DNA from: Morganella psychrotolerans
GTDB lineage: Bacteria; Pseudomonadota; Gammaproteobacteria; Enterobacterales; Enterobacteriaceae
Reading direction: 5' to 3'
DNA: 47,822 nucleotides
Assembly: GCF_001676155.1 (NCBI RefSeq)
Contig: NZ_LZEW01000006.1
Location: 1 to 47,822 of the forward strand
Part shown: positions 18,590-29,164 of the stretch, piece after piece
Position numbering within the stretch: position 1 is the stretch's first letter
How the letters are laid out: each line of letters begins with the position of its first letter
Translations under genes and position numbers: made by a program
Notes under the pieces: model-generated
Databases searched by the model: none
Seen by the model: only the letters and a program-made list of their open reading frames with translations
Told to the model about the DNA's origin: nothing

Positions 18590-18686
18590 ACATGCGCCGG
18601 GGTGCTCCGAAGCGTTCAGCTGACAGGGAGTCGGTAGCATGGGATCCGTGGAGGCATAACCCCAACTAACTATTTACAGAGGTTTA
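18590..18686 (+). ncRNA. rpsB leader (t44/tff-type), S2 autoregulatory region
   Basis: The rpsB 5' leader holds a block very similar to the E. coli rpsB leader: GGGAGTCGGTAGCATGGGAT followed by CCGTGGAGGCATAACCCC and CAGAGG before the ATG. In enterobacteria this leader folds into a structure through which S2 represses rpsB-tsf, and its processed form is catalogued as the t44 (tff) RNA. The exact ends are my estimate. Confidence 0.6.
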
Positions 18687-18688
18687 AA

Positions 18689-19408
18689 ATGGCAACTGTT
18701 TCCATGCGCGATATGCTCCAGGCGGGCGTTCACTTCGGTCACCAGACACGTTACTGGAACCCGAAAATGAAACCATTCATCTTTGGTGCCCGTAACAAAG
18801 TGCATATCATCAACCTGGAAAAAACTGTTCCTATGTTCAACCACGCGCTGGCTGAACTGAACAAAATCGCTTCACGTAAAGGCAAAATTCTGTTTGTCGG
18901 TACTAAGCGTGCTGCTGTGGAAGCAATTCAGGAATCAGCAATCAGCTGTGACCAGTACTTTGTTAACCATCGCTGGTTAGGCGGTATGCTGACTAACTGG
19001 AAAACAGTGCGTCAGTCAATCAAACGCCTGAAAGATTTAGAAGCACAGTCTCAGGACGGTACTTTTGAAAAACTGACCAAGAAAGAAGCGCTGATGCGTA
19101 CGCGTGAACTTGGTAAGTTAGAAAACAGCCTGGGTGGTATCAAAGACATGGGCGGTTTACCTGACGCTCTGTTTGTTATCGATGCAGAGCACGAGCACAT
19201 TGCAATCAAAGAAGCAAACAACCTGGGTATCCCGGTATTTGCTATCGTTGATACTAACTCTGATCCTGACGGAATTGATTTCATCGTTCCGGGTAACGAC
19301 GATGCAATTCGTGCAATCAAGCTGTACCTGGGCGCTGTAGCGACAACTATCCGCGAAGGTCGTTCACAGGATCTGGTTGTTCAGGCTGAAGAAACAGTTA
19401 CTGAATAA
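18689..19408 (+). CDS. rpsB: 30S ribosomal protein S2
   Basis: S2 binds the 30S head-body junction and is needed for S1 assembly onto the subunit. The 239-residue protein starts [20 protein letters not shown]. It has the family motifs [17 protein letters not shown] and [15 protein letters not shown]. Length is close to E. coli S2 (241). The ribosome-binding site is CAGAGG. It forms an operon with tsf. Confidence 0.98.
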   Translation: MATVSMRDMLQAGVHFGHQTRYWNPKMKPFIFGARNKVHIINLEKTVPMFNHALAELNKIASRKGKILFVGTKRAAVEAIQESAISCDQYFVNHRWLGGMLTNWKTVRQSIKRLKDLEAQSQDGTFEKLTKKEALMRTRELGKLENSLGGIKDMGGLPDALFVIDAEHEHIAIKEANNLGIPVFAIVDTNSDPDGIDFIVPGNDDAIRAIKLYLGAVATTIREGRSQDLVVQAEETVTE

Positions 19409-19461
19409 TAGAGGTTCGCTCTCAGAGCGCTCTTATTAACCAGGTATTGCTGCAAATGGTT

Positions 19462-19529
19462 AGGGAGCCTTCATGGCTCCCTATACGCATCTGATATACG
19501 AACAACTCCCCGCAGAAACAGTTTCTGCG
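19462..19529 (+). promoter_or_regulatory. Two hairpins in the rpsB-tsf intercistronic region
   Basis: AGGGAGCC/GGCTCCCT (19462-19482, 5-base loop) is followed by the perfect inverted repeat CGCAGAAAC/GTTTCTGCG (19511-19529) with a single central base. The first resembles an intercistronic attenuator, as known for rpsB-tsf in E. coli. Neither has a long U-tract, so partial read-through into tsf is expected. Confidence 0.5.
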
Positions 19530-19551
19530 AGCTCATCGAGGAAATAAACAC

Positions 19552-20407
19552 ATGTCTGGAATTACCGCTGCATTGGTAAAAGAACTGCGTGAGCGTACAG
19601 CCGCAGGTATGATGGAATGTAAAAAAAGCACTGGTTGAAGCAAACGGTGATATCGAATTAGCTATCGATAACATGCGCAAATCCGGCCAGGCAAAAGCAG
19701 CGAAAAAAGCAGGTCGCGTTGCTGCTGAAGGTATTATCTTATCTGCGGTCAGCGCAGATGCAAAATTTGGCGCACTGATTGAAGTTAACTGCGAAACAGA
19801 CTTCGTTGCCAAAGATGCAGGTTTCATTGCGTTTGCTCAGGATATCCTGAACTTCGTTATGGCTGAAAAAACAGCTGATGTTGAACAAATCACGGCAAAA
19901 TTTGAAGATCAGCGTGTAACACTGGTTACTAAAATCGGTGAAAACATTGGTTTTCGTCGTGTAGCTGTTTTAGAAAGCGACATGGTCGGTACTTATATGC
20001 ACGGCGCACGTATTGGTGTTCTGGTTGCAGGTACCAACGCTAATGAAGAGCTGCTCAAGCACATCGCAATGCACGTTGCTGCAAGCAAACCAGAATACGT
20101 GAAACCGGGTGATGTTCCTGCTGATGTTGTTGCTCACGAGAAACAAATTCAGCTGGATATTGCTATGCAATCCGGTAAACCACAAGAAATCGCAGAGAAA
20201 ATGGTTCTCGGCCGTATGAATAAATTCACCGGCGAAATCTCTCTGACCGGTCAGCCGTTCGTCATGGAGCCAAGCAAGTCTGTTGGTGAGCTGTTAAAAG
20301 AAAACGGCGCTGACGTGACTGCATTTATCCGCTTTGAAGTGGGTGAAGGTATCGAGAAAGCTGAAGCTGACTTCGCTGCTGAAGTTGCGGCAATGAGCGG
20401 TAAATAA
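19552..20407 (+). CDS. tsf: Elongation factor Ts, frameshifted in this sequence
   Basis: EF-Ts exchanges GDP for GTP on EF-Tu. The ATG at 19552 follows GAGGAA and reads [20 protein letters not shown], then MECKK. A run of seven A (19621-19627) then shifts the frame to an early stop. With six A the protein continues [20 protein letters not shown] and runs to 20407, giving 284 residues as in E. coli. The rest of the gene is intact, including the core [10 protein letters not shown]. tsf is essential, so the extra A is very likely a sequencing error. Codon use and similarity on both sides are normal. Confidence 0.95.
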
Positions 20408-20417
20408 TCATTGCACC

Positions 20418-20445
20418 AGAGCCGCCGGAAGGCGGTTCTGTTTTA
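20418..20445 (+). terminator. Rho-independent terminator after tsf
   Basis: The stem AGAGCCGCC/GGCGGTTCT with a GGAA tetraloop is followed by GTTTTA. It ends the rpsB-tsf operon 10 bases after the stop; pyrH begins 88 bp further on. Confidence 0.8.
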
Positions 20446-20532
20446 TCTGTATCTGTAATAGTACCTCTGTTTATTATCCGGCAATCGTCCGGGTATCTCT
20501 GGCAATAAATCATCTGTTTAGGACAGAACACC

Positions 20533-21261
20533 ATGGCTACCAATGCAAAACCTGTATATCAACGTATTCTGCTGAAGCTCAGTGGCGAAGCTTTACAAGG
20601 GAATGAAGGTTTCGGGATTGATGCGACTGTACTTGACCGTATGGCACAGGAAATCAAGGAGCTGGTTGAGCTGCAAATTCAGGTCGGTGTCGTTATTGGC
20701 GGGGGCAATCTGTTTCGTGGCGCAGGACTTGCCGAGGCCGGTATGAACCGTGTCGTCGGTGACCACATGGGGATGCTGGCAACCGTTATGAACGGGCTGG
20801 CAATGCGTGATGCGCTTCATCGTGCTTATGTTAACGTACGACTGATGTCCGCTATCCCGCTGAACGGTGTTTGTGACAATTACAGCTGGGCTGAAGCAAT
20901 CAGCCTCTTACGTCATGGCCGTGTGGTTATTTTCTCAGCCGGAACAGGCAACCCATTCTTTACTACGGATTCTGCGGCCTGTCTGCGCGGAATCGAAATT
21001 GAAGCCGATGTTGTGCTGAAAGCCACAAAAGTGGACGGCGTTTACTCGGCGGATCCGGCGAAAGATCCGGATGCCGTACTGTATGAAAAACTCAACTATC
21101 AGGATGTGCTGGAGCGCGAACTGAAGGTGATGGATTTAGCGGCCTTTACGCTGGCGCGCGATCACAACCTGCCAATCCGTGTTTTCAACATGAACAAACC
21201 CGGTGCATTACGCCGTGTTGTGATGGGTGAGAAAGAAGGTACCTTGATTGCGCGTGACTAA
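20533..21261 (+). CDS. pyrH: Uridylate kinase (UMP kinase)
   Basis: PyrH phosphorylates UMP to UDP with ATP. It is the hexameric bacterial amino-acid-kinase type, activated by GTP and inhibited by UTP. The 242-residue protein has [35 protein letters not shown] and the C-terminal [10 protein letters not shown]. Length is as in E. coli (241). It lies in the conserved order tsf-pyrH-frr. Confidence 0.97.
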   Translation: MATNAKPVYQRILLKLSGEALQGNEGFGIDATVLDRMAQEIKELVELQIQVGVVIGGGNLFRGAGLAEAGMNRVVGDHMGMLATVMNGLAMRDALHRAYVNVRLMSAIPLNGVCDNYSWAEAISLLRHGRVVIFSAGTGNPFFTTDSAACLRGIEIEADVVLKATKVDGVYSADPAKDPDAVLYEKLNYQDVLERELKVMDLAAFTLARDHNLPIRVFNMNKPGALRRVVMGEKEGTLIARD

Positions 21262-21377
21262 ACGCCGGGACACCGGCGGCATTTGACGGTATCATTTATA
21301 TAGATTCGCCAAACTAATAACGCGGGCTGCGCGACCAGTGCGGTCTGAAAAACTACCCGTTTCCAAGGACTCATAAC

Positions 21378-21935
21378 GTGATTAATGACATCCAGAAAGA
21401 CGCGCAGGAACGCATGGACAAATGCGTTGAGTCGCTGAAATCCCAAATCAGCAAAATCCGTACCGGCCGAGCATCTCCGAGCCTGCTTGACGGTATTATT
21501 GTTGAATATTACGGCACACCGACACCACTGCGTCAGTTAGCTAACGTCGTTGTTGAAGATTCGCGTACATTAGCGCTGACTGTATTTGATCGTTCACTGT
21601 CTCCGGCAGTTGAAAAAGCGATTATGGCATCCGATCTCGGCCTGAACCCGTCTTCTGCCGGTACGGTTATCCGTGTTCCGCTTCCTGCACTGACTGAAGA
21701 GCGTCGTAAAGACCTTATCAAAGTGGTCCGTAATGAGGCAGAACAGGGACGCATTGCTGTGCGTAACGTTCGCCGTGACGCAAACGACAAAGTCAAAGCG
21801 TTACTGAAAGACAAAGAAATCAGTGAAGATGAAGATCGTCGTTCACAGGATGACATTCAGAAAATGACTGATATGTTTATCAAAAAAATCGATGAGTCAC
21901 TGGCAGCAAAAGAAAAAGAGCTGATGGATTTCTAA
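21378..21935 (+). CDS. frr: Ribosome recycling factor
   Basis: RRF, with EF-G, splits post-termination ribosomes. The 185-residue protein equals E. coli RRF. It has a GTG start (as in E. coli) preceded by AAGGAC. Domain I motifs include [15 protein letters not shown] and [32 protein letters not shown] strong terminator follows. Confidence 0.97.
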   Translation: MINDIQKDAQERMDKCVESLKSQISKIRTGRASPSLLDGIIVEYYGTPTPLRQLANVVVEDSRTLALTVFDRSLSPAVEKAIMASDLGLNPSSAGTVIRVPLPALTEERRKDLIKVVRNEAEQGRIAVRNVRRDANDKVKALLKDKEISEDEDRRSQDDIQKMTDMFIKKIDESLAAKEKELMDF

Positions 21936-21963
21936 TCCGGACGTGATTTTGAACAGAACATAT

Positions 21964-21997
21964 AAAAAAAAATAGTGCCTCATGGCACTATTTTTTT
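21964..21997 (+). terminator. Rho-independent terminator after frr
   Basis: The inverted repeat ATAGTGCC/GGCACTAT is flanked by A-rich and T-rich tracts (seven T). It lies about 30 bp after the frr stop and would work in both directions. Confidence 0.88.
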
Positions 21998-22071
21998 ACC
22001 TATTAGTCAGAGAAATGACTACTCACTGTCTGTTCACCAAAGTGCTATACTTTCGCGATTCGAAATAACGA

Positions 22072-22132
22072 TATACCCAACGTCATTCAGGATACAGCCA
22101 ACGAACCTGCAGTTTGAATGAATAAGGGTATA
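22072..22132 (-). repeat. Short ERIC-type repeat (61 bp) directly upstream of dxr
   Basis: It begins TATACCCAACGTCATTCAGG and ends TTGAATGAATAAGGGTATA; the central core of the full copies is missing. It ends 23 bp before the chosen dxr ATG (8 bp before the alternative TTG). It therefore forms part of the dxr 5' region. Confidence 0.85.
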
Positions 22133-22155
22133 AAGCAACATTGAGTAATTTATCC

Positions 22156-23352
22156 ATGAAAGGTTTGGCAATCCTCGGCTCTACGGGATCTATCGGTAAA
22201 AGCACACTCTCCCTTGTTCGTCAGCATCCTGATCTGTTCCGTGTCGTTGTTCTGGCGGCCGGGAAAAACGTTCAGATAATGTTTGAACAGTGTCTGGAAT
22301 TTAAACCCCGCTACGCGGTGTTATCTGACGAAGTGGCTGCCGGTGAATTACGGATACAGCTGAAACTTCATGGCAGTGCAACAGACGTGCTGAGCGGAAG
22401 CCATGCAATTTGCGAGCTGGTTCAGCTGGATGAGATAGACCAGGTCATGGCGGCGATAACCGGCGTGGCGGGCTTATTACCGACATTAGCGGCGATTCGT
22501 GCAGACAAGCGCATTCTGTTAGCTAACAAAGAAGCGCTTATTACCAGCGGACGCCTCTTTTTTGCTGCAATGAGTGCCAGCCGTGCTGAGCTGTTTCCAA
22601 TCGACAGCGAACACAATGCTATTTTTCAGTCTCTGCCGACGAACGTTCAGTTATCACTGGGCCATGCTGATTTACAGGCCGCAGGGATTGATTCCATCAT
22701 TCTGACGGGCTCCGGCGGACCTTTCCGTGAAACGGCACTTGCTGACTTGGTCAATATGACACCGGATCAGGCCTGTGCGCATCCGAACTGGTCGATGGGG
22801 CGCAAAATCTCCGTTGATTCCGCAACTATGATGAATAAAGGTCTTGAATACATTGAGGCACGTTATTTCTTCAATGCATCTCCCGCGCAGATGGAAGTGA
22901 TTATTCACCCGCAGTCCGTTATCCATTCCATGGTGCGCTACACTGACGGCAGTATTATCGCGCAACTGGGCACCCCTGATATGCGTACACCTATCAGTTA
23001 CTCGATGAGTTACCCGACACGCATGACTGCCGGTGCCGAACGACTGGATTTTACCCGCATGGGCGGGCTGACATTTGAAACACCGGATTATGAGCGCTAC
23101 CCTTGCCTGAAGCTGGCTATTGAGGCCTGTGATGACGGACAGGCGGCGACAACCGCGATGAATGCAGCCAATGAAGAAACCGTTCAGGCATTTTTGCAAA
23201 ACAGAATCCGCTTCACAGATATTGCACAGATAAACCGGATGGTGGTAGAAAATCACCGGTTTACGGAACCTCAGTCGATTGATGATGTCCTTATTATTGA
23301 TAAAGAAGCGCGTGAGATGACCCGGAAATCAATCAGAAATATCGCGAAGTAA
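22156..23352 (+). CDS. dxr: 1-deoxy-D-xylulose 5-phosphate reductoisomerase
   Basis: Dxr converts DXP to MEP with NADPH, the committed step of the non-mevalonate isoprenoid pathway, and is the fosmidomycin target. From the ATG at 22156 it has 398 residues, the same as E. coli. It begins [18 protein letters not shown] (NADPH loop). Metal-site motifs are [11 protein letters not shown] and [15 protein letters not shown] at 22141 is an alternative start, and neither start has a clear ribosome-binding site. A 61-bp ERIC element sits just upstream. Confidence 0.95.
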   Translation: MKGLAILGSTGSIGKSTLSLVRQHPDLFRVVVLAAGKNVQIMFEQCLEFKPRYAVLSDEVAAGELRIQLKLHGSATDVLSGSHAICELVQLDEIDQVMAAITGVAGLLPTLAAIRADKRILLANKEALITSGRLFFAAMSASRAELFPIDSEHNAIFQSLPTNVQLSLGHADLQAAGIDSIILTGSGGPFRETALADLVNMTPDQACAHPNWSMGRKISVDSATMMNKGLEYIEARYFFNASPAQMEVIIHPQSVIHSMVRYTDGSIIAQLGTPDMRTPISYSMSYPTRMTAGAERLDFTRMGGLTFETPDYERYPCLKLAIEACDDGQAATTAMNAANEETVQAFLQNRIRFTDIAQINRMVVENHRFTEPQSIDDVLIIDKEAREMTRKSIRNIAK

Positions 23353-23376
23353 TTAATTTATATTAACGGGTTGCGT

Positions 23377-23405
23377 TTGTGGGTGAATAGCGCAAGTGGT
23401 ATAGT
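23377..23405 (+). promoter_or_regulatory. Possible promoter in the dxr-uppS gap
   Basis: TTGTGG (23377-23382) and TATAGT (23400-23405) are spaced by 17 bp in the 206-bp gap before uppS. The -35 matches only half of the consensus. It could give extra transcription of uppS and downstream genes. Confidence 0.3.
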
Positions 23406-23558
23406 TCAGCGTTACGATTTCTATAAATTTGAATTTTAATGACCGGTTAATAACCGCATGACGTCATCATTGACTGACAGATACCCGCACCGTGACCTCA
23501 CACGGTGTTTTTGTGTCAGACGCCCTGCATTAGCCGATATCTCAAAGGATTAACTTGC

Positions 23559-24332
23559 GTGACAGTATCCAGTGAAAATGCCTCAGATAAGCCGGGACCA
23601 CAGCATGTCGCCATTATTATGGACGGCAACGGCCGCTGGGCAAAAAAACGCGGAAAACTGCGTGTTTCCGGCCACCGCGCAGGGATCAAATCAGTCCGCA
23701 GCTCTGTCAGTTTTGCAATCAAACATCAGATAAAATCGCTGACACTTTATGCTTTCAGCAGTGAAAACTGGAACCGTCCCGAACAGGAAGTCCATTCACT
23801 GATGGAATTGTTTGTCTTTGCGCTGGATAATGAAGTAAAAAGTCTGCATAAACACAATGTCAGACTGTCCGTTATTGGTGATGTCAGCCGCTTCAGTCCG
23901 CGTTTGCAGGAACGGATCCGCCGCGGGCAGGTTCTGACTGCCGGCAATACCGGATTACAACTTAATATTGCCGCCAATTATGGCGGGCGCTGGGATATTG
24001 CCAACAGTATGAAGCAGGTCATCGCAGAAGTTCAGCGCGGTGAACTGGCACTTGAAGATGTCAGCGAGCTGGACATCAACCGTTATATTTCTCTCCATGA
24101 ACAGCCTGCTATCGATTTAGTTATCCGGACCGGTGGCGAGCATCGTATCAGTAACTTCCTGCTTTGGCAGGTGGCGTACGCGGAGTTTTATTTTACTGAG
24201 GTTCTGTGGCCGGATTTTAATGAAACAGCGTTTGGTGATGCTGTGACGGCCTTTACTCAGCGTGAGCGTCGCTTCGGCGGAACCACGCCGGACGAACATT
24301 CTGAGCAAACACCGGGAGGATACGTTGCTTAA
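23559..24332 (+). CDS. uppS: Undecaprenyl diphosphate synthase
   Basis: UppS (IspU) adds eight isopentenyl units in cis to farnesyl diphosphate, making the C55 carrier lipid for peptidoglycan and O-antigen. I chose GTG at 23559 (preceded by AAAGGA), which gives 257 residues against 253 in E. coli. A further GTG at 23505 is in frame but would add residues unlike the family. Motifs are IIMDGNGRWAKKRG (catalytic Asp), TLYAFSSENWNRP and DLVIRTGGEHRISNFLLWQ. Its end overlaps the cdsA start by 8 bp. Confidence 0.94.
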   Translation: MTVSSENASDKPGPQHVAIIMDGNGRWAKKRGKLRVSGHRAGIKSVRSSVSFAIKHQIKSLTLYAFSSENWNRPEQEVHSLMELFVFALDNEVKSLHKHNVRLSVIGDVSRFSPRLQERIRRGQVLTAGNTGLQLNIAANYGGRWDIANSMKQVIAEVQRGELALEDVSELDINRYISLHEQPAIDLVIRTGGEHRISNFLLWQVAYAEFYFTEVLWPDFNETAFGDAVTAFTQRERRFGGTTPDEHSEQTPGGYVA

Positions 24333-25182
24333 ATACCGCCTTATTACTGCCATTATTTTAATTCCGCTGGTCATTCTGGCGCTGTTTATGTTACCGCCGG
24401 CAGCCTTTGGTTTTGTCGTGATTGCCGTGTGTGGTCTGGGTGGCTGGGAGTGGGCGCAATTCGCTGGTTTATTTGGTACGGGACAACGGATTGTGACCGG
24501 GCTTGTGTTTGCCGCCGGTCTGACTGCGTGGCAGCTGACGCTGAATATGAATTATCTGACGGCAGATTCTGCCGTAACAGGCAGCCTGTGGGTGGCGCTG
24601 GTTTGGTGGGTTTGTGCTGTGCTGTTAGTGGTCACTTTCCCGAAATCAGCAGCATTGTGGAAGAATTCAGTGGTTATCCGTCTGCTCTTCGGCGTCGTGA
24701 CAATCGTGCCGTTTTACAGCGGAATGATGGTATTGCGCACGCAGGGTTATGCGGGGGGTGATATCTATCAGGGATCCTGGTGGCTGTTGTATGTCATGTT
24801 GCTGGTCTGGGCGGCCGATTCCGGTGCGTATGCATTCGGACGCCTGACGGGTAAACACAAAATGGCACCCCGTGTTTCTCCGGGTAAAACCCTGGAAGGT
24901 CTTGCGGGCGGATTGATTACCGCCGGGCTGGTGTCCTGGTTATTCAGCCACTATTCGCCGTTACAAAATTTACCGGAGCATCTGATCCCGGTCTCTGTCA
25001 TTGTGGTTCTGATCTCCGTATTCGGCGACCTGACAGAGAGCATGTTTAAGCGCCAGTCCGGCGTGAAAGACAGCAGTCAGCTTATTCCCGGACACGGCGG
25101 TGTGATGGATCGCATAGACAGCCTGACGGCAGCAGTACCGGTATTTGCCGGTCTGATTTTGTTAGTATTCTCCGGCTTTTAA
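24325..25182 (+). CDS. cdsA: Phosphatidate cytidylyltransferase
   Basis: CdsA makes CDP-diacylglycerol from phosphatidic acid and CTP, the branch point of phospholipid synthesis. The start is a TTG at 24325, five bases after GGGAGGA, giving 285 residues beginning (M)LKYRLITA as in E. coli (285). It is a polytopic inner-membrane protein with several hydrophobic helices. The C-terminal signature is FGDLTESMFKRQSGVKDSS followed by PGHGGVMDRIDSL. It overlaps the uppS stop by 8 bp, so translation is probably coupled. Confidence 0.96.
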   Translation: MLKYRLITAIILIPLVILALFMLPPAAFGFVVIAVCGLGGWEWAQFAGLFGTGQRIVTGLVFAAGLTAWQLTLNMNYLTADSAVTGSLWVALVWWVCAVLLVVTFPKSAALWKNSVVIRLLFGVVTIVPFYSGMMVLRTQGYAGGDIYQGSWWLLYVMLLVWAADSGAYAFGRLTGKHKMAPRVSPGKTLEGLAGGLITAGLVSWLFSHYSPLQNLPEHLIPVSVIVVLISVFGDLTESMFKRQSGVKDSSQLIPGHGGVMDRIDSLTAAVPVFAGLILLVFSGF

Positions 25183-25209
25183 TAACAAGCCGGTGCAGAC
25201 AAAAGGCGC

Positions 25210-26565
25210 ATGATGACTTTTATTTGGAACTTAGCGGCATTCATTGTTGCGCTGGGGATCTTAGTTACCGTACATGAATTCGGGCACTTTTGGGTGGCGC
25301 GGCGCTGCGGCATTTTCGTCGAGCGGTTTTCTGTCGGTTTCGGCAAAGCACTCTGGCGGCGGACAGACAAACAGGGTACTGAGTTTGTTCTCGCATTAAT
25401 TCCGCTGGGTGGTTATGTCAAAATGCTGGATGAACGCGTGGCACCGGTTGCACCGGAGCTGCGGCATATGGCGTTTAATAATAAAACGATCGGGCAACGG
25501 GCCGCCGTTGTCAGCGCGGGACCCATTGCTAATTTCCTGTTAGCCATTGTGGCTTACTGGATTGTGTTCATGATTGGTGTTCCGGCAATCCGCCCGGTTG
25601 TGGCTGATATCCGGCCCGGTTCGGTTGCAGAACAGGCAAATATTTTACCCGGAATGGAACTAAATTCCGTTGATGGTATCGAAACGCCTGACTGGAATAG
25701 TGTGCGTATGGCGATGGTCAGTAAAATCGGTGATGATTTCACTGTTTTGAATGTGACCCCGGAGCCGGGTTCTGCTCCGGCTGAAAAACGCCTGGATCTC
25801 ACCCGCTGGAAATTTGATCCTGAAAAACAAGACCCTATCCTGGCGCTGGGTATTATGCCGGTATCAGCAAAGGCAGAAAATCTGATTAAAGCACTGACGC
25901 CCGGAGCACCGGCTGAAAAAGCAGGTTTACAAGCGGGGGACAGGATAGTTAAAGTGAGCGGTGAGCCGGTTACTACGTGGCAACCGTTTACATTATTTGT
26001 GCGTAATAACCCCGGTAAAACGCTCGATTTACTGATTGAGCGTGGTGGTGAGCATATTATTGTGCCGCTGACACCGGATGTAAAAAGTGGCACAGGCAGT
26101 AAACAAATTGGTTTTGCCGGTGTCGAATTAAATGTCATTCCGTTGGATCCGCAATATATTACCGAGCACCAGTACGGGCCGGTAGAAGCGATTGCGGAGG
26201 CAACCGGGAAGACCTGGCAGTTAATGCAGCTGACGGTGAAAATGACCGGCAAACTGATTACCGGTGATGTGAAACTCAATAATTTGAGCGGCCCGGTATC
26301 AATTGCGAAAGGCGCCGGTATTTCCGCCGATTCCGGCTTAGTGTATTATCTGATGTTTCTGGCGCTGATTAGCGTCAATTTAGGGATCATTAACCTGTTC
26401 CCGCTGCCCGTTTTAGATGGTGGACACCTGTTATTCCTGCTTATCGAGAAGATAAAAGGCGGGCCGGTGTCCGAGCGTGTACAAGACTTCAGTTATCGTA
26501 TTGGTGTAATTGCACTGATATTGTTGATGGGGCTTGCACTTTTTAATGATTTCTCCCGCTTCTGA
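25210..26565 (+). CDS. rseP: Site-2 zinc metalloprotease RseP
   Basis: RseP cleaves the anti-sigma factor RseA inside the inner membrane after DegS, releasing sigma-E, and clears signal-peptide remnants. The 451-residue protein has the zinc motif HEFGH (His22, Glu23, His26) in the first helix, two periplasmic PDZ domains, and [10 protein letters not shown] in the C-terminal membrane part. The first of two adjacent ATGs aligns best with E. coli RseP. It lies 27 bp after cdsA and 37 bp before bamA. Confidence 0.96.
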   Translation: MMTFIWNLAAFIVALGILVTVHEFGHFWVARRCGIFVERFSVGFGKALWRRTDKQGTEFVLALIPLGGYVKMLDERVAPVAPELRHMAFNNKTIGQRAAVVSAGPIANFLLAIVAYWIVFMIGVPAIRPVVADIRPGSVAEQANILPGMELNSVDGIETPDWNSVRMAMVSKIGDDFTVLNVTPEPGSAPAEKRLDLTRWKFDPEKQDPILALGIMPVSAKAENLIKALTPGAPAEKAGLQAGDRIVKVSGEPVTTWQPFTLFVRNNPGKTLDLLIERGGEHIIVPLTPDVKSGTGSKQIGFAGVELNVIPLDPQYITEHQYGPVEAIAEATGKTWQLMQLTVKMTGKLITGDVKLNNLSGPVSIAKGAGISADSGLVYYLMFLALISVNLGIINLFPLPVLDGGHLLFLLIEKIKGGPVSERVQDFSYRIGVIALILLMGLALFNDFSRF

Positions 26566-26602
26566 AGAAGCAGGGGACCGGTAAGGAAAACGCATAACAA
26601 CG

Positions 26603-28996
26603 ATGGCGATGAAAAAGTTGCTCATAGCGTCGCTGCTGCTTGGCAGCTTCACTGCATACGGTTCAGACGGATTCGTGGTTCAGGACATTCAGTTTGAAGG
26701 TCTTCAGCGCGTCGCCGTTGGTGCTGCATTACTGAACATGCCTGTTCGTGTCGGAGACACGGCCAGTGACGAAGATATCGGTCGTACCATTCGCGCACTC
26801 TTCGCGACAGGTAACTTTGAAGATGTCCGCGTCCTGCGTGATGGTAATGCATTGCTGGTTCAGGTAAAAGAACGTCCGACCATTGCAAATATTACTTTCT
26901 CGGGCAATAAATCCGTGAAGGATGACATGCTCAAACAGAATCTGGAAGCCTCCAACATCCGTGTTGGTGAAGCGCTTGACCGGACGATGTTGGCAAACAT
27001 TGAAAAGGGGCTGGAAGATTTCTATCACAGTGTCGGTAAATACAATGCGACAGTTAAAGCCGTTGTAACACCGCTTCCGCGTAACCGTATTGATGTTAAA
27101 TTTGTTTTCGCTGAAGGGGTTTCTGCCACTATTCAGCAAATCAATATCGTGGGTAACGACACGTTTACTACCGCAGAACTGGTGAACCGTTTCCAGCTGC
27201 GTGATGATGTACCGTGGTGGAACCTGGCGGCTGACCAGAAGTACCAGAAACAAAAACTGGCTGGTGACCTTGAAACGTTACGCAGCTTTTATCTGGATCG
27301 CGGTTACGCCAAATTTAATATTGATTCGACTCAGGTCAGTCTGACACCGGATAAAAAAGGCATTTATATCACGGTTAACGTGACCGAAGGCGAGCAGTAT
27401 CAGATTGCCGGCGTTCAGGTTGCCGGTGAAACAGCCGGACATTCTGCTGAAATCACCGAACTGACCATGATTGAGCCGGGCTCACTCTATAATGGTACGC
27501 AAGTCACCAAGATGGAGAATGATGTCAAAAATATGCTTGGCCGTTATGGCTATGCTTATCCGCGCGTCATGACTCAGCCGGAAATTAATGAAGCAGATAA
27601 AACCGTTACACTGCATGTCAATGTAGATGCCGGTAACCGTTTCTATGTCCGCCAGATCCGTTTTGCCGGTAATGACGTGAGTAAAGACTCCGTTCTGCGC
27701 CGTGAAATGCGTCAGATGGAAGGTGCGTGGTTAGGTAATGACCTGGTGGAAACCGGGAAAGAGCGCCTGAACCGTACCGGTTTCTTTGAAACCGTCGAAG
27801 TGGAAACTCAGCGTGTACCGGGCGTGCCGGATCAGGTTGATGTTGTCTATAAAGTCAAAGAGCGAAACACCGGTTCCCTGAACTTTGGTGTGGGCTTCGG
27901 GACAGAAAGCGGCGTCAGCTTCCAGGTCGGTGTGACTCAGGATAACTGGTTAGGTACGGGTTATCAGGTTGCAGCTAACGCCAGCAAAAATGACTACTCC
28001 ACTTACGCGGAACTGTCACTGACAGACCCGTACTTCACGGTGGATGGTGTGAGCCTGGGTGGTCGTATTTTCTATAACGACTTCCGTGCTGATGATGCAG
28101 ACCTGTCCGGCTATACCAATAAAACCTATGGTGTGGACGGAACACTCGGCTTCCCTGTCAACGAAAACAACTCATTCCGTTTAGGTCTGGGCTACGTGCA
28201 TAATACCCTGTCCCGTATGGAGCCACAGGTTGCTATGTGGCGCTACCTGGAATCAATGGGTGAGACTCCGGGCTTTGAAGGTCGTGAAGAATTCCGTGCG
28301 GATGACTTCACCCTTACCACTGCATGGGTGTACAACAACCTTGACCGCGGGTTCTTCCCGACGTCCGGGGTGAAATCCACCGTCAGTGCGAAAGTGACAG
28401 TGCCGGGCTCTGATAACGAATACTACAAGCTGATCGCCGATACCACCGGTTATTATCCGATTGATGATAATAACAGTTGGGTTGTGATGGGACGTGGTCG
28501 TTTAGGCTTTGGTGACGGACTCGGCGGCAAAGAACTGCCGTTCTATGAGAACTTCTATGCAGGGGGTTCCGGTACTGTTCGTGGCTTCCGCTCCAATACT
28601 ATTGGTCCGAAAGCGATTTATCTGGATAGTAGCGGTACACCGAAATCAGACAGTCCGTCGCGTGATGCTATCGGCGGTAACGCAATGGCAGTGGCCAGCC
28701 TTGAGCTGATTACGCCAACACCGTTTATCGACGAGAAATACACAAACTCTGTCCGGACATCTCTGTTTGTGGATGCTGGTACAGTGTGGGATACCAACTG
28801 GGATAATACGGCAGAAATGCAAAAACTTGGTATTCCGGATTACAGCAAAGCAGGAAATATTCGTGTCTCCTCCGGTGTCGCGCTTCAGTGGATTTCTCCG
28901 CTCGGGCCGTTGGTCTTCTCTTATGCAAGACCAATCAAAGACTACGAGGGTGACCGTACCGAACAGTTCCAGTTTAATATCGGTAAGACCTGGTAA
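26603..28996 (+). CDS. bamA: Outer-membrane protein assembly factor BamA
   Basis: BamA is the core of the BAM complex, which folds beta-barrel proteins into the outer membrane. The 797-residue precursor has a signal peptide ([20 protein letters not shown]) and five periplasmic POTRA domains (about 22-420). A 16-strand barrel follows, with the conserved GTVRGFRSN loop-6 motif, and the protein ends FNIGKTW with the C-terminal aromatic. Loop 6 is shorter than in E. coli and lacks the cysteine pair found there. skp follows after a short ERIC element. Confidence 0.97.
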   Translation: MAMKKLLIASLLLGSFTAYGSDGFVVQDIQFEGLQRVAVGAALLNMPVRVGDTASDEDIGRTIRALFATGNFEDVRVLRDGNALLVQVKERPTIANITFSGNKSVKDDMLKQNLEASNIRVGEALDRTMLANIEKGLEDFYHSVGKYNATVKAVVTPLPRNRIDVKFVFAEGVSATIQQINIVGNDTFTTAELVNRFQLRDDVPWWNLAADQKYQKQKLAGDLETLRSFYLDRGYAKFNIDSTQVSLTPDKKGIYITVNVTEGEQYQIAGVQVAGETAGHSAEITELTMIEPGSLYNGTQVTKMENDVKNMLGRYGYAYPRVMTQPEINEADKTVTLHVNVDAGNRFYVRQIRFAGNDVSKDSVLRREMRQMEGAWLGNDLVETGKERLNRTGFFETVEVETQRVPGVPDQVDVVYKVKERNTGSLNFGVGFGTESGVSFQVGVTQDNWLGTGYQVAANASKNDYSTYAELSLTDPYFTVDGVSLGGRIFYNDFRADDADLSGYTNKTYGVDGTLGFPVNENNSFRLGLGYVHNTLSRMEPQVAMWRYLESMGETPGFEGREEFRADDFTLTTAWVYNNLDRGFFPTSGVKSTVSAKVTVPGSDNEYYKLIADTTGYYPIDDNNSWVVMGRGRLGFGDGLGGKELPFYENFYAGGSGTVRGFRSNTIGPKAIYLDSSGTPKSDSPSRDAIGGNAMAVASLELITPTPFIDEKYTNSVRTSLFVDAGTVWDTNWDNTAEMQKLGIPDYSKAGNIRVSSGVALQWISPLGPLVFSYARPIKDYEGDRTEQFQFNIGKTW

Positions 28997-29000
28997 TTAC

Positions 29001-29061
29001 GATACCCGATGTCATTCGGAATGCAGGCAACGAACCTGCAGTCTGAATGAATAAGGGTATA
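29001..29061 (-). repeat. Short ERIC-type repeat (61 bp) between bamA and skp
   Basis: It begins GATACCCGATGTCATTCGGA and ends TGAATGAATAAGGGTATA, with the central core missing. It starts 4 bp after the bamA stop, so it is transcribed as part of the bamA-skp message. It can fold into a hairpin there. Confidence 0.85.
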
Positions 29062-29164
29062 GGCGTAATTGTCATGCGTAATAGCCAGTCCGCTCAGTGT
29101 GCAAAGAGAATCTTTACCATTGGGTTTAATATCCAACCAATGAATGGGTTTAAGGGGTTTTATT

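Noticed and set aside
22672-23256. 194-codon open frame on the minus strand inside dxr
   Set aside because: Fully antisense to dxr and without family features.
25554-26279. 241-codon open frame on the minus strand inside rseP
   Set aside because: Antisense to conserved PDZ domains of RseP, rich in Ser and Pro as expected for a shadow frame.
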